A DNA stretch of 64,000 nucleotides from Saprospiraceae bacterium (lineage in GTDB: Bacteria > Bacteroidota > Bacteroidia > Chitinophagales > Saprospiraceae). Positions 55,835-64,000 of the stretch are shown one piece after another. The notes beneath the pieces were generated by a model. It had not been told where the DNA came from, ran no database searches, and was given only the letters and a program-made list of their open reading frames with translations. The position numbers were made by a program, and so were the translations under genes. Location: positions 1,302,001-1,366,000 of the forward strand of contig JADJNF010000001.1 in assembly GCA_016714445.1 (NCBI GenBank), written 5' to 3'. Numbering within the stretch: position 1 is the first letter of the stretch; every line of letters begins with the position of its first letter.

Positions 55835-58495
55835 TTACTTCTCTCCACTCTCCAGTATTTTTTTTAGTTCATGTAGCTTGAGCATACACTCAATTGGGGT
55901 CATGGTATTGAGATCCAGGGTTTTTATGTTTTGTTTTAGTTCACCTGCGATAGGATCTGCTGTTTCAAACAGACTGAGCTGAAAGTTATTCGGCACGATA
56001 TTTTTAGCATTCTGACGGGTGTCTTTTCTATTGGGGTCATCATGTCCTTCTATGGTTTTGCTTTCCAGATCTTCCAGGATCTCCATGGCCCGTGTGATGA
56101 TATCTCTGGGCATGCCTGCCATAGCAGCTACATGTATTCCAAAGCTATGTTCACAGCCACCTTCCATCAATTTACGCAAAAAGATGACTTTATTGCCAAT
56201 TTCCCGGGTAGCAACATTATAATTTTTTATCCTTGGATATTTTTCAGCCAGTTCATTCAGTTCATGATAATGAGTAGCAAAAAGAGTTTTTGGTTTTACT
56301 TTTCCGTTGTGGAGAAACTCGGCGAGGGACCAGGCGATAGATATTCCATCATAAGTAGATGTGCCTCTTCCGATTTCATCCAGAAGGATGAGGCTACGCT
56401 TTGAAATATTATTCATGATGGATGCGGTCTCATTCATTTCGAGCATAAAAGTAGACTCTCCGCTGGATATATTATCACTGGCACCTACTCTGGTAAATAT
56501 TTTATCAATGAGTCCCACCTTTGCGGTTGATGCAGGCACATATGAACCCATCTGTGCCATGAGTGCTATCAGAGCGGTTTGACGCAGTACGGCTGATTTA
56601 CCTGACATATTTGGTCCAGTGATCATCATGATCTGAGTATCATCATTAGAAAGACTGATGTCATTGGGTACGTATGCCTGTCCTAACGGAAGTTGTCGCT
56701 CTATCACAGGATGTCTGGCTTCAGTAAGGGAAAGCTCAAAACTTTCATCTACATCCGGTCGACAGTAATTGTATTTGGTGGCTATGTTCGCAAAAGATAG
56801 AATACAATCCAAAACAGCAATATTTTTAGCATTTTGCTGAATGGCATCCAAATATCCCGCTGCTGTGATGACCAATTCCATGTATAATTTTTCTTCCAGC
56901 TCAGCTATTTTTTCCTCTGCCGTCAGAATTTTAGTTTCAAGAATTTTGAGATCTTCAGAAATGTATCTTTCCGCATTGGCCAGTGTTTGTTTTCTGACCC
57001 AAGTATCTGGTATACGATCATGATCTTTGTATTTGTTGGTCACTTCCAGATAATACCCAAACACATTATTAAAGCCAATTTTCAAACTGGAAATTCCGGT
57101 TTTTTCTGCTTCAGATGTTTGTATTTCAAGCAATAAATCTTTGCTGTTTCTGATCACATTGCGCAGATCATCCAGTTCTTCATGACAGCCGGGTTTGATT
57201 ACATTGCCTTTTGAGACCATAGATGGCGGATCATCTGATAGTGTTTTGGATATTTCTTCTCTGAGTTTCTGACAAAGGATCAGTTTATCCCCAAGTACAC
57301 CCAATGCTTCATTGTCACTTGCTTTTAATATCATCAGTATGTCAGGAAGTAATTCAAGAGACTTTTTTAACTGTAATAACTCTCGAGGTGAAATCTTCTC
57401 CATCGCAAGTTTTGATGCTATACGCTCTACATCTCCTACTTGTCTGAGTAAAACAGTAAGGGATTCCTGATCAAAGTATTTTTCTACAAAATAACTGACC
57501 ATATCCAGTCTGGCCTGTATGCGTTCGATAGACAATAATGGAAGCAATATCCAATTTTTAAGCATTCTGGCGCCCATTGGAGTTACGGTCTTATCCATCA
57601 CTTGTGCCAAAGAACTACCTGAGTCATGAGCACTTCTGATCAGTTCCAGATTTTTTACTGTAAATCGATCCAGCCATACAAAATGTTCGGACTGAATTCT
57701 GGTAATACCTGAGATATGGGCTATTTTGTTGTTTTGGGTAGAAGACAAATAATGTAAAATCGCTCCGGCCGCTACCTGTGCCAGTACAAGTTCTTCTATA
57801 CCAAATCCTTTAAGATTTGTTACAGAAAACTTATCCAACAATTTTTCACGGGCATAATCATGTGTGTACACCCACTCTTCTATTCCATAAAAATAATATC
57901 TTTCCCCAAATGCTTTAGAATAATCTCTGGCAAAAGCTTTGGAGTAAATAATCTCAGAAGGGCTAAATCCGTCGATAAGTTTTTCTATTGTAGATGCACT
58001 GCCTTCAGAAACCATAAACTCACCGGTTGAAATATCCAAAAAAGCTACCCCATATTCATTTTTTGGTGTGAAGTATATAGATGCAAGATAGTTATTTGAT
58101 TTACGATCCAGGATGGTGTCATCAATGGTAATGCCGGGAGTGATTACATCGGTGACACCTCTATCCACTATCTTTTTTTCCTTGCTGGGCTTCTCTAGTT
58201 GTTCACAGATGGCTACCCTATAGCCGGCACGTACCAATTTTGGTAAATATACATCGAGCGAATGATATGGGAAACCTGCCAATTCGATATCATTGCCGCC
58301 ATTATTTCTCTTCGTGAGGACAATGCCAAGGATATCAGCCACTTTTATAGCATCTTCTGCAAAGGTTTCGTAAAAATCGCCGACACGATATAACAGGATG
58401 GCATCAGGATGTTTGGACTTCAGTTTAAAATACTGCGCCATGAGCGGAGTTACCTTGCTCATTTCTTCTACAGAAGTTACCGTTTGTTTTGCCAA
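55835..58495 (-). CDS. mutS: DNA mismatch repair protein MutS
   Basis: The protein has 886 residues, a normal MutS length. The N-terminal mismatch-binding domain has VGDFYETFAEDAIKVA with the Phe-x-Glu that inserts at the mismatch. The ATPase has Walker A MITGPNMSGKSAVLRQTA, Walker B LILLDEIGRGTSTYDG and the H-loop FATHYHELNELAEKYP. It recognises mismatches and small loops and recruits MutL. It is transcribed from a -7 box about 35 bases upstream. Confidence 0.98.
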   Translation of the reverse strand: MAKQTVTSVEEMSKVTPLMAQYFKLKSKHPDAILLYRVGDFYETFAEDAIKVADILGIVLTKRNNGGNDIELAGFPYHSLDVYLPKLVRAGYRVAICEQLEKPSKEKKIVDRGVTDVITPGITIDDTILDRKSNNYLASIYFTPKNEYGVAFLDISTGEFMVSEGSASTIEKLIDGFSPSEIIYSKAFARDYSKAFGERYYFYGIEEWVYTHDYAREKLLDKFSVTNLKGFGIEELVLAQVAAGAILHYLSSTQNNKIAHISGITRIQSEHFVWLDRFTVKNLELIRSAHDSGSSLAQVMDKTVTPMGARMLKNWILLPLLSIERIQARLDMVSYFVEKYFDQESLTVLLRQVGDVERIASKLAMEKISPRELLQLKKSLELLPDILMILKASDNEALGVLGDKLILCQKLREEISKTLSDDPPSMVSKGNVIKPGCHEELDDLRNVIRNSKDLLLEIQTSEAEKTGISSLKIGFNNVFGYYLEVTNKYKDHDRIPDTWVRKQTLANAERYISEDLKILETKILTAEEKIAELEEKLYMELVITAAGYLDAIQQNAKNIAVLDCILSFANIATKYNYCRPDVDESFELSLTEARHPVIERQLPLGQAYVPNDISLSNDDTQIMMITGPNMSGKSAVLRQTALIALMAQMGSYVPASTAKVGLIDKIFTRVGASDNISSGESTFMLEMNETASIMNNISKRSLILLDEIGRGTSTYDGISIAWSLAEFLHNGKVKPKTLFATHYHELNELAEKYPRIKNYNVATREIGNKVIFLRKLMEGGCEHSFGIHVAAMAGMPRDIITRAMEILEDLESKTIEGHDDPNRKDTRQNAKNIVPNNFQLSLFETADPIAGELKQNIKTLDLNTMTPIECMLKLHELKKILESGEK

Positions 58496-58530
58496 AATTT
58501 AGAATTCTCAGGTATATAATCAATAACAGA

Positions 58531-58538
58531 CAAAAATA
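58531..58538 (-). promoter_or_regulatory. Bacteroidota -7 promoter box for mutS
   Basis: Reads TATTTTTG on the minus strand, a match to TAnnTTTG, 35 bases before the mutS start. No clear -33 box is present. Confidence 0.4.
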
Positions 58539-58641
58539 GGAAAATGTCTGTGAAGTGGAAATAAACCGATCAATTTTATAATAATTATATTACCCTGCAA
58601 AGGATTTTGTAAATTTTACTTAATCTAAATGCATTAAGAAA

Positions 58642-59055
58642 CTACTTCCATTCAGCCCAGGTTTTACCTGATTTATCATCATAAAACAATGTAATTTCAC
58701 TTATTTCGCTAAGATCCAGTCCTGTCCAGTAACGATCCTCATCTGATTCATACCCAAGCCAGGTAACATAGATATCCCACTTTTTAGTTTTTTCACCCGG
58801 GTCAAATGAAACTTCAACACTTTCGCCATCTTCCAGCAAATCTCTTCCCATGATGTCATCTCCCCATGTTTGTTGTTTAGTGGGGGCAACATAAATATTT
58901 TCTATATCATATCCTGTCTTATTGACCAATACAAAATCCAGGTTTGGGGCTTCTGACAATAGACATTCCATATTGGAAACAGGCTTCTCAGCTATTTTGA
59001 ATGCAGATAAACCAATACTCAGAAAAATAAAAGATAAAAAAGCTAATATTTTCAT
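58642..59055 (-). CDS. Small secreted hypothetical protein
   Basis: The protein has 137 residues with a signal peptide (MKILAFLSFIFLSIGLSAF). The mature part is predicted to be a small beta-sandwich with FVLVNKTGYDIENIYVAP, a TWGDDIMGRDLLEDGESVEV segment and an aromatic, acidic C-terminus. The pattern NKTGYDI...GDDIMGRD..DGES is shared by many bacterial hypothetical proteins of unknown function. It lies alone between mutS and the DUF4442 gene on the minus strand. Confidence 0.78.
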   Translation of the reverse strand: MKILAFLSFIFLSIGLSAFKIAEKPVSNMECLLSEAPNLDFVLVNKTGYDIENIYVAPTKQQTWGDDIMGRDLLEDGESVEVSFDPGEKTKKWDIYVTWLGYESDEDRYWTGLDLSEISEITLFYDDKSGKTWAEWK

Positions 59056-59212
59056 TTTTGTACTATTTTGTAAAAATTAAAAAACAAACAAAGGTAATCT
59101 TTATTAAAGATACATGACAAACATAAATTCCGATGCTGATTTATCATTAGTAAAAGATTGATATTGGCATTAAGCCAACCAAACCCTTAAAAAGCTAAAA
59201 GTTATTAAGAAT

Positions 59213-59692
59213 TTACTTTCTCTTAAATGACCAGGTGATATATGCTTTTGCTACTACTTCATCTCTGTCATTTCGTCCGGTGGAAATCATACTGAATTGT
59301 GCAGTATCACCCTGCTCTGTGAGCGAATCCAATACCGCCGCCAACTCCAATCCCTGATCACAGGTAAAAGTTATAGCAGTATTGGCTTTTTTAAAATATT
59401 CTGCTCTGAAATCAGTAACCAACATCGAATGAGGTACTCTATCTGCAAGCAACATCTGACAAAGAGCTCCTGTAGACAATTCAGCTGCACCTGCAAGCGC
59501 TGCAAAATAAATAGATTTAAAAGGATTTTGTGTTCTCCATGTGAATGGAATTCTGACCTTACAAAGTTGATCATCTATCCAGCTGATACTAATGCCCCAA
59601 AATACTACTGAAGGTAATCGCTTCAGCATGCCTATTCTGAATAACACAGGGTTCAACACTTTTTTTTGATATTGGGTGGATTTTACTTTCAT
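59213..59692 (-). CDS. DUF4442 hotdog-fold protein (putative thioesterase)
   Basis: The protein has 159 residues, resembling the DUF4442 branch of the hotdog superfamily. Its central helix reads SIYFAALAGAAELSTGALC, followed by strands DFRAEYFKKANTAITFTCD and VVAKAYITWSFKRK. Hotdog proteins commonly hydrolyse acyl-CoA thioesters, but no catalytic residue can be fixed here. It starts three bases after the cobalamin adenosyltransferase gene, so the two are co-transcribed. Confidence 0.83.
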   Translation of the reverse strand: MKVKSTQYQKKVLNPVLFRIGMLKRLPSVVFWGISISWIDDQLCKVRIPFTWRTQNPFKSIYFAALAGAAELSTGALCQMLLADRVPHSMLVTDFRAEYFKKANTAITFTCDQGLELAAVLDSLTEQGDTAQFSMISTGRNDRDEVVAKAYITWSFKRK

Positions 59693-59695
59693 ACT

Positions 59696-60244
59696 TTATG
59701 ATTTACGTGCGACCCAAATTACTTCAGGAAGATCTTTGGTGTGCCCAATATAACGAGCCAACACAAAAAAGTAATCTGATAACCTGTTCAGGTATATAAT
59801 TATTTTTGGATCTATGGTTGAGTCTCTATCCAATGTGATTACCCTTCTTTCAGCTCTTCGACAAACTGTCCTGCATACATGGGCATATGCAACCGCCACA
59901 TCACCACCAGGCAAAATAAAATTGCGAAGCGGTTCGAGCAACTGATCCATGGTATCCATGGCATTTTCCAGGGTATGAATGTCTTCGTCTCTAATATCAG
60001 GAGTAATAAGTCTTTTTTCAGGATCTGAAGCCAGATTAGAGCCAATTGTAAATAACCTTTTCTGAACTTCTGTAAGAAAATAATTTTGGGTTGCCTCGCT
60101 GAAGGTAGAATTTAGTAATCCTATAAAAGAATTTAACTCATCTACCGTGCCATAAGCTTCTATCCGAAGGTCATCCTTTGATATCCGTCTCCCTCCAAAC
60201 AATGAAGTAGTTCCTGTATCACCTGTTTTGGTATAAATTTTCAT
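59696..60244 (-). CDS. Cob(I)yrinic acid a,c-diamide adenosyltransferase, PduO type
   Basis: From ATG 60244 the protein has 182 residues. The ATP-binding N-terminus is KIYTKTGDTGTTSLFGGRRI, followed by AYGTVDELNSFIGLL. The catalytic signature CRTVCRRAERRVITL lies near residue 130. It attaches adenosine to cobalt to give adenosylcobalamin from imported cobalamin or cobinamide. No B12 riboswitch or other cobalamin gene is visible nearby. The TTG two codons earlier (60250) is a less likely start. Confidence 0.92.
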   Translation of the reverse strand: MKIYTKTGDTGTTSLFGGRRISKDDLRIEAYGTVDELNSFIGLLNSTFSEATQNYFLTEVQKRLFTIGSNLASDPEKRLITPDIRDEDIHTLENAMDTMDQLLEPLRNFILPGGDVAVAYAHVCRTVCRRAERRVITLDRDSTIDPKIIIYLNRLSDYFFVLARYIGHTKDLPEVIWVARKS

Positions 60245-60482
60245 GGACAAAGATTAGAGTTGATGGTACAATAAAAATTTATTTTTGACATTGAAACAAT
60301 ATAATTGAACGCCAAATATATAAAAATTAACAGTAGAAACAACACCATTGTTGAAAATACAGTGATTTCAGGTAATTAACTTTCAACTTATTTGTAATCT
60401 AAATTTTGACTATACAATTTCCTGATTCAAATTAAAAGAGAAGGTTAACATATTATAAACTTTTAGAAATTCAAGGCCATTG

Positions 60483-60490
60483 TACCTTTG
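60483..60490 (+). promoter_or_regulatory. Bacteroidota -7 promoter box for ppa
   Basis: TACCTTTG, a full match to TAnnTTTG, lies 18 bases before the ppa start. It implies a very short leader. No obvious -33 box is present. Confidence 0.55.
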
Positions 60491-60508
60491 TGGCCTAAAT
60501 AAAATTAT

Positions 60509-61123
60509 ATGACAAATATATATAAGCTTCATCCATGGCATGGTGTTGATATAGGTAATGAAGCCCCTGAACTCGTAACTGCCTTTATAGAAATTATACC
60601 GAGTGATACAGTAAAATACGAAATAGACAAACACTCCGGTTATCTCAAAGTGGACAGACCTCAGAAATTCAGTAATATTGTACCTGCATTATATGGTTTT
60701 ATCCCTCAGACTTATTGTGCAGAAGATGTAGCCAAACTTAACATGGATTCTACCGGCAGAACAGATATAAAGGGAGATGGCGACCCACTTGATATTCTCG
60801 TACTGACAGAGAGAGAGATTACTCACGGAGATATTTTAGTCAGAGCTTACCCCATTGGTGGATTCAGATTGGTGGACAGCAATGAAGCTGATGATAAAAT
60901 CATCGCAGTGCTGAAGAATGACGATGTGTACGGCCAATGGAAAGATATCAAAGATGTGCCGGTCACTATCATCAACAGACTTAAACATTACTTCCTGACT
61001 TACAAACAAATGCCTGACAAAACGCCTACCTGCATCATTGATGAAGTGTATGGAAGGGAAACAGCCTATGATGTGATCAAAGCCAGTATATCAGACTATC
61101 ATCATCATTACAGAAGGAATTAA
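60509..61123 (+). CDS. ppa: Inorganic pyrophosphatase, family I
   Basis: The protein has 204 residues. The signature for family I enzymes is GDGDPLDILVLTE with three metal-binding Asp residues. Other active-site segments are FIEIIPSDTVKYEIDKHSG (Glu and Lys), YGFIPQTYC and FLTYKQ. It hydrolyses pyrophosphate to phosphate and draws biosynthetic reactions forward. It is transcribed alone and lies in a stretch of opposite-strand genes. Confidence 0.96.
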   Translation: MTNIYKLHPWHGVDIGNEAPELVTAFIEIIPSDTVKYEIDKHSGYLKVDRPQKFSNIVPALYGFIPQTYCAEDVAKLNMDSTGRTDIKGDGDPLDILVLTEREITHGDILVRAYPIGGFRLVDSNEADDKIIAVLKNDDVYGQWKDIKDVPVTIINRLKHYFLTYKQMPDKTPTCIIDEVYGRETAYDVIKASISDYHHHYRRN

Positions 61124-61189
61124 GAATGATTATGTGATTGAATGAGTGATCAAGTGATCAAACTGAGTAGTGAAGTTGGTGGATTTTCG

Positions 61190-61229
61190 AATTTGCTGTG
61201 TTGCTAAATTGTTGGATTGCAGAGTTGCT
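61190..61229. repeat. Degenerate intergenic repeat with 8-base period
   Basis: Five consecutive 8-base units read AATTTGCT, GTGTTGCT, AAATTGTT, GGATTGCA and GAGTTGCT. They share the pattern nnnTTGYT with the array at 6926-6961 on the opposite strand. Confidence 0.6.
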
Positions 61230-61406
61230 GAAATAGCTTTCTGGAACATACTAATACATGTAAAAACCTTTTACACCATCAAAAATTGTGTCTATCCCTA
61301 GATATGCCTGATCCTAGATCGAGGTTGATTGTATTTTAACCTAAAAATCTATAATGAATTTCCTATTACATATCAAAAATGCTTAAAAATCATTCACTTC
61401 GTTGAC

Positions 61407-61449
61407 TTTTGACTTCGCACCGTAGCGATGCTACGATTTGTCGTCAAAA
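61407..61449. repeat. REP-like inverted repeat
   Basis: A perfect core hairpin CGTAGC-GAT-GCTACG (61421-61435) is nested in outer arms TTTTGAC (61407-61413) and GTCAAAA (61443-61449), with internal loops between. It has no T run, so it does not look like a simple terminator. It resembles dispersed palindromic repeats. Confidence 0.6.
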
Positions 61450-61523
61450 ATCCTGATTTTATTGCACTTTTTGTCTTCATAACGGAACCCATTATAGATA
61501 TTTAGGTTTAAAGTAAATGTCTA

Positions 61524-62582
61524 CTATTTATCCTCCTTTGCGGCAGGATCATTTTCAGGAAGCGTAAACTCTTTTTGTTTTTTGCCGAAAACAGAAAAAT
61601 GTGCATATCTTTTAGGATTCAAACGCAAATCCTGCAATAGCAGATTAAGATTTTTAGTTGAAGCTTCTATATTGTCATAAAGCTTTTTGTCATTCATTAG
61701 TTTTGCCATGGTGCCCTCCCCTTTCTCCACTTTATTGAGGACATCACTCAAGTCTTTCATGGCAGTATTTGCTGAATTTAAAGTAGTCTTCAACTCTGTG
61801 ATGGCCACTTTTGAAGCATCCAGTGTTTCGTTGGTTTTACTGATGGTACTATTGAGATCCGATTTGGCCAGGTCTCCTGTGATTTTATCCAGGTTATTGA
61901 GCATGGACTCTATTTTCTTATTGCTTTTGGCGAGATTGGCTGAGATGGAAGCCATGTTATCAATGGTCAATTTTAGGTTAGCAGACGACTTTTCTACCAA
62001 ACTATTGGTATTACTTGTGACAGAAGAAAGGTTTTCTGCAATACGCTCAATCTCTCTGAATGTTTCATTGATCGCACCTGTTTCGCCTTCTTTTCCAATA
62101 TTAGCTATTATTGCTCTGGCTGATTCTGTGATTTCAGTACTGTATTCGCTGATATTTTCAGTACCCAGCATACTTCCCAACAATCCTATGGAACCTCCTT
62201 TTAGTTCGTCCCCGTTTAATGCACAATCCGCTCCTGAACATTCTTTGTCAAAATCAAGAAATATTCCTCTACCCGAAACAAATCCCAGGCTTTTTAAATT
62301 GGCAATCGCATTTTTAGGTATTTTATATTCGCTGTCGATGAGATAGAAAACATCCATCTTTTTGACATCCGTTTTGTTGATCTTTATTTTTGTGACAGTA
62401 CCGATCTTATATCCATTGACAAGGACAGGAGATGATACATTCAAATCCGTCACATCATCATACGTAGAAAAAAGTTCGTTTGATGCAGTGAGAAGGTTTC
62501 GGCCTTTCAGAAAAGTATATCCCCATATCATGGTCACTAAAACTATGAATGTTAGGATTCCTATTTTTATTTCACGAGACAT
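61524..62582 (-). CDS. MlaD/MCE domain protein
   Basis: The protein has 352 residues with an N-terminal anchor helix (IGILTFIVLVTMIWGYTFLK). The MCE domain (about 40-115) contains DDVTDLNVSSPVLVNGYKIG and LKSLGFVSGRGIFLDFD. The rest is long amphipathic helix or coiled coil (about 150-320). It is the substrate-binding component of lipid transport systems like Mla. The permease and ATPase partners (MlaE/MlaF) are not in the window. It lies 80 bases downstream of the amidase gene and is probably co-transcribed. Confidence 0.9.
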   Translation of the reverse strand: MSREIKIGILTFIVLVTMIWGYTFLKGRNLLTASNELFSTYDDVTDLNVSSPVLVNGYKIGTVTKIKINKTDVKKMDVFYLIDSEYKIPKNAIANLKSLGFVSGRGIFLDFDKECSGADCALNGDELKGGSIGLLGSMLGTENISEYSTEITESARAIIANIGKEGETGAINETFREIERIAENLSSVTSNTNSLVEKSSANLKLTIDNMASISANLAKSNKKIESMLNNLDKITGDLAKSDLNSTISKTNETLDASKVAITELKTTLNSANTAMKDLSDVLNKVEKGEGTMAKLMNDKKLYDNIEASTKNLNLLLQDLRLNPKRYAHFSVFGKKQKEFTLPENDPAAKEDK

Positions 62583-62662
62583 ACTGGTAAATGCTTAGCG
62601 TTTGAGATGCAAAATTAATCAACTTAACGAAAGCACGGTGCAAAATGTTTATCTTCCTGATA

Positions 62663-63973
62663 TTATTCGTTTAGAGCAACGATAAAAGCGCCCTTGTATC
62701 CCAGATTTTTTAATTTTTCCCGCGCTATCTCAGCGGAAGGTCGGGAAACAAAATCTCCTACCATATATTTATTGACATCATTCTGCTTTTTGACAGTAAG
62801 TGATCCGATTTTGCGCAGCTCCGCCGAATCAATATCTGCCAGTTCACTTTTTAAAGCCGCAATCTGCACTTTAAACTTCTGAATTTCACCAACACCAATT
62901 TTTGTATTGACGGTATTTGTTTCTGATTTGACTGTTTGTGGGTTAGATTTTGGCATAGAAGAAGATATGGCCTCCTTTATACTCGAAATTTTGGCATCTG
63001 AAATATCAGGATTTTTTCCATTCTTAGTATTAGCACCGGTGGTATTATCTGCTATTTGGTTTTGTTTGGAGATATTGATTTTATAATATTTATCAAAAGC
63101 CCTTACCACAGATTCTGAGACTACCCCCTGACCGTCTTCCGACAATAGAAAAGCTTCTTCCACATCATTGCTCAAAAACCCTGCCTCTACCAATACGGCT
63201 GGCATACTTGCTCGGCGCAATACTGCAAAACCTGCTTGTTTTACGCCCCTGCTTTTACTGATGTGCAATTTTCCAAACTGTTCTTCCACTGCTGCAGCAA
63301 ACTCAATGCTCTTATCCAGATAATTGTTTTGATACATAGACAGCATGATATGACCTTCGGGTGAGTTGGGATCATAACCGTCATAATTGGCTTCATAATT
63401 TTGTTCCAAAAGTATAGAAGCATTTTCTCTTTTAGCTACTTCCAGATTATCTCCTGCACGATGTAAACCCATCACAAATGTTTCCGTACCTCTGGTCTTG
63501 GGATTGCTTATAAAATTACAGTGAATGGAAATGAAAAGATCCGCATTTTGCTCATTGGCATATTGAATTCTTCGAAACAAAGGTATAAATACATCTGTGG
63601 TTCTGGTTTGAATCACCTCCACATCCGGATATCTTGACTGAATGATATCCCCAACTTTGAGTGCCAGTTTAAGCGCAATATCCTTTTCGTAGGAATTTTT
63701 GCCTACTGCTCCACTATCATGTCCTCCATGTCCGGCGTCAATGACTATTTTAATTACTTTTTTCTTCCGGTCACCTGTTTTAAGGAGGTTTTGCATTAAC
63801 CACAGGTCTTCCTTTGAGCCTTGCATCCACTCCGGAGAGGATAAACTTGTATTATTTAATATAATTTTAACATCAGATGCCCTCAATGTGGATGACACAT
63901 AATAGAGAAGTGACGTTATTATCAACATGATACGTAAGATTGTAACGTTCTTTTGGATGAAATCTGAGACCAT
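62663..63973 (-). CDS. N-acetylmuramoyl-L-alanine amidase (Amidase_3, AmiC-like) with SPOR-like end
   Basis: The protein has 436 residues. The N-terminal signal or anchor (LRIMLIITSLLYYVSSTLRA) precedes an Amidase_3 domain (about 70-300): KIVIDAGHGGHDSGAVGK with the first zinc His, a YEKDIALKLAL segment with the Glu ligand, LFISIHCNF with the second His, and the catalytic Glu in AVLVEAGFLSND. A low-complexity linker (about 310-365) leads to a C-terminal SPOR-like domain (about 370-436). It cleaves peptide stems from muramic acid. The SPOR-like domain would target it to denuded glycan at the septum. The start lies 27 bases before the window end, so upstream control is not visible. Confidence 0.92.
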   Translation of the reverse strand: MVSDFIQKNVTILRIMLIITSLLYYVSSTLRASDVKIILNNTSLSSPEWMQGSKEDLWLMQNLLKTGDRKKKVIKIVIDAGHGGHDSGAVGKNSYEKDIALKLALKVGDIIQSRYPDVEVIQTRTTDVFIPLFRRIQYANEQNADLFISIHCNFISNPKTRGTETFVMGLHRAGDNLEVAKRENASILLEQNYEANYDGYDPNSPEGHIMLSMYQNNYLDKSIEFAAAVEEQFGKLHISKSRGVKQAGFAVLRRASMPAVLVEAGFLSNDVEEAFLLSEDGQGVVSESVVRAFDKYYKINISKQNQIADNTTGANTKNGKNPDISDAKISSIKEAISSSMPKSNPQTVKSETNTVNTKIGVGEIQKFKVQIAALKSELADIDSAELRKIGSLTVKKQNDVNKYMVGDFVSRPSAEIAREKLKNLGYKGAFIVALNE

Positions 63974-64000
63974 TGGCGTATTTTTGTGATTTTTAAGGGA

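Larger units (their letters stand above)
61130..61523. other. Intergenic region of about 400 bases without a gene
   Basis: No supported gene lies here. It holds imperfect short repeats (tgat/gtgatca-rich, 61130-61180), the 8-base-period array and the inverted repeat listed separately. No terminator with a T run is clear after ppa. Confidence 0.6.

Noticed and set aside
61687..62346. 219-residue plus-strand frame opposite the MCE gene
   Set aside because: It is a mirror of the Leu/Ser-rich coiled-coil coding region of the MCE protein. It has no signal, domain or promoter.

Overview
The window is a 64 kb piece of a Bacteroidota chromosome, most likely Saprospirales-like. Direct signs are AT-rich DNA, weak Shine-Dalgarno signals, Bacteroidota-type promoter boxes (TAnnTTTG), the short primary sigma factor, a GLPGLI protein paired with a TonB-type receptor, DUF1572 and START-like proteins, and several beta-propeller (Reg_prop/Y_Y_Y) histidine kinases. 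The order-level placement is inference from gene content only. No prophage, insertion sequence, CRISPR array or conjugative module is visible. Most of the window is ordinary chromosomal housekeeping.

Region 1 (1-12.2 kb) is a signalling array. It holds the C-terminal half of a histidine kinase cut by the window edge, a 14-repeat propeller lipoprotein kinase, a TPR kinase broken by a one-base frameshift, a second propeller lipoprotein kinase, a single-domain response regulator, and a receiver-adenylate cyclase fusion. The kinase cores are nearly interchangeable in sequence, and the array points to phosphorelay control of cAMP synthesis. Region 2 (12.2-26.9 kb) holds YitT and HD-domain proteins, rpoD with its terminator, a START-like protein, an RlmL-like rRNA methyltransferase, tcdA, a TatD hydrolase, glgC, a BioD-like/DRTGG protein, ung, a heterodisulfide-reductase-like Fe-S protein pair and a PyrR-like phosphoribosyltransferase.

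Region 3 (27-40.2 kb) holds a minus-strand dacB / lipoprotein methyltransferase / sodium symporter group, rplS, a LytS-type propeller kinase and a compact guanine-to-urate operon (guanine deaminase, xdhA, xdhB, a small membrane protein, xdhC). Region 4 (40.3-64 kb) holds a 2000-residue alpha-2-macroglobulin whose thioester site appears lost, a small membrane protein, hpf, xerC, DUF1572, the GLPGLI/TonB-receptor pair, tRNA-Gly and tRNA-Leu, an M48 lipoprotein protease, mutS, a DUF4442 protein, a PduO-type cobalamin adenosyltransferase, ppa, an MCE/MlaD protein and a cell-wall amidase.

Two themes cut across the regions. First, three genes (the TPR kinase, rplS and the M48 protease) each carry a one-base indel in a homopolymer. 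Correcting each one restores a textbook protein, so the assembly probably has residual homopolymer errors, although genuine frameshifts cannot be excluded. Second, two intergenic spacers in opposite orientation carry a degenerate repeat with an 8-base period, and one of them also carries a REP-like hairpin.
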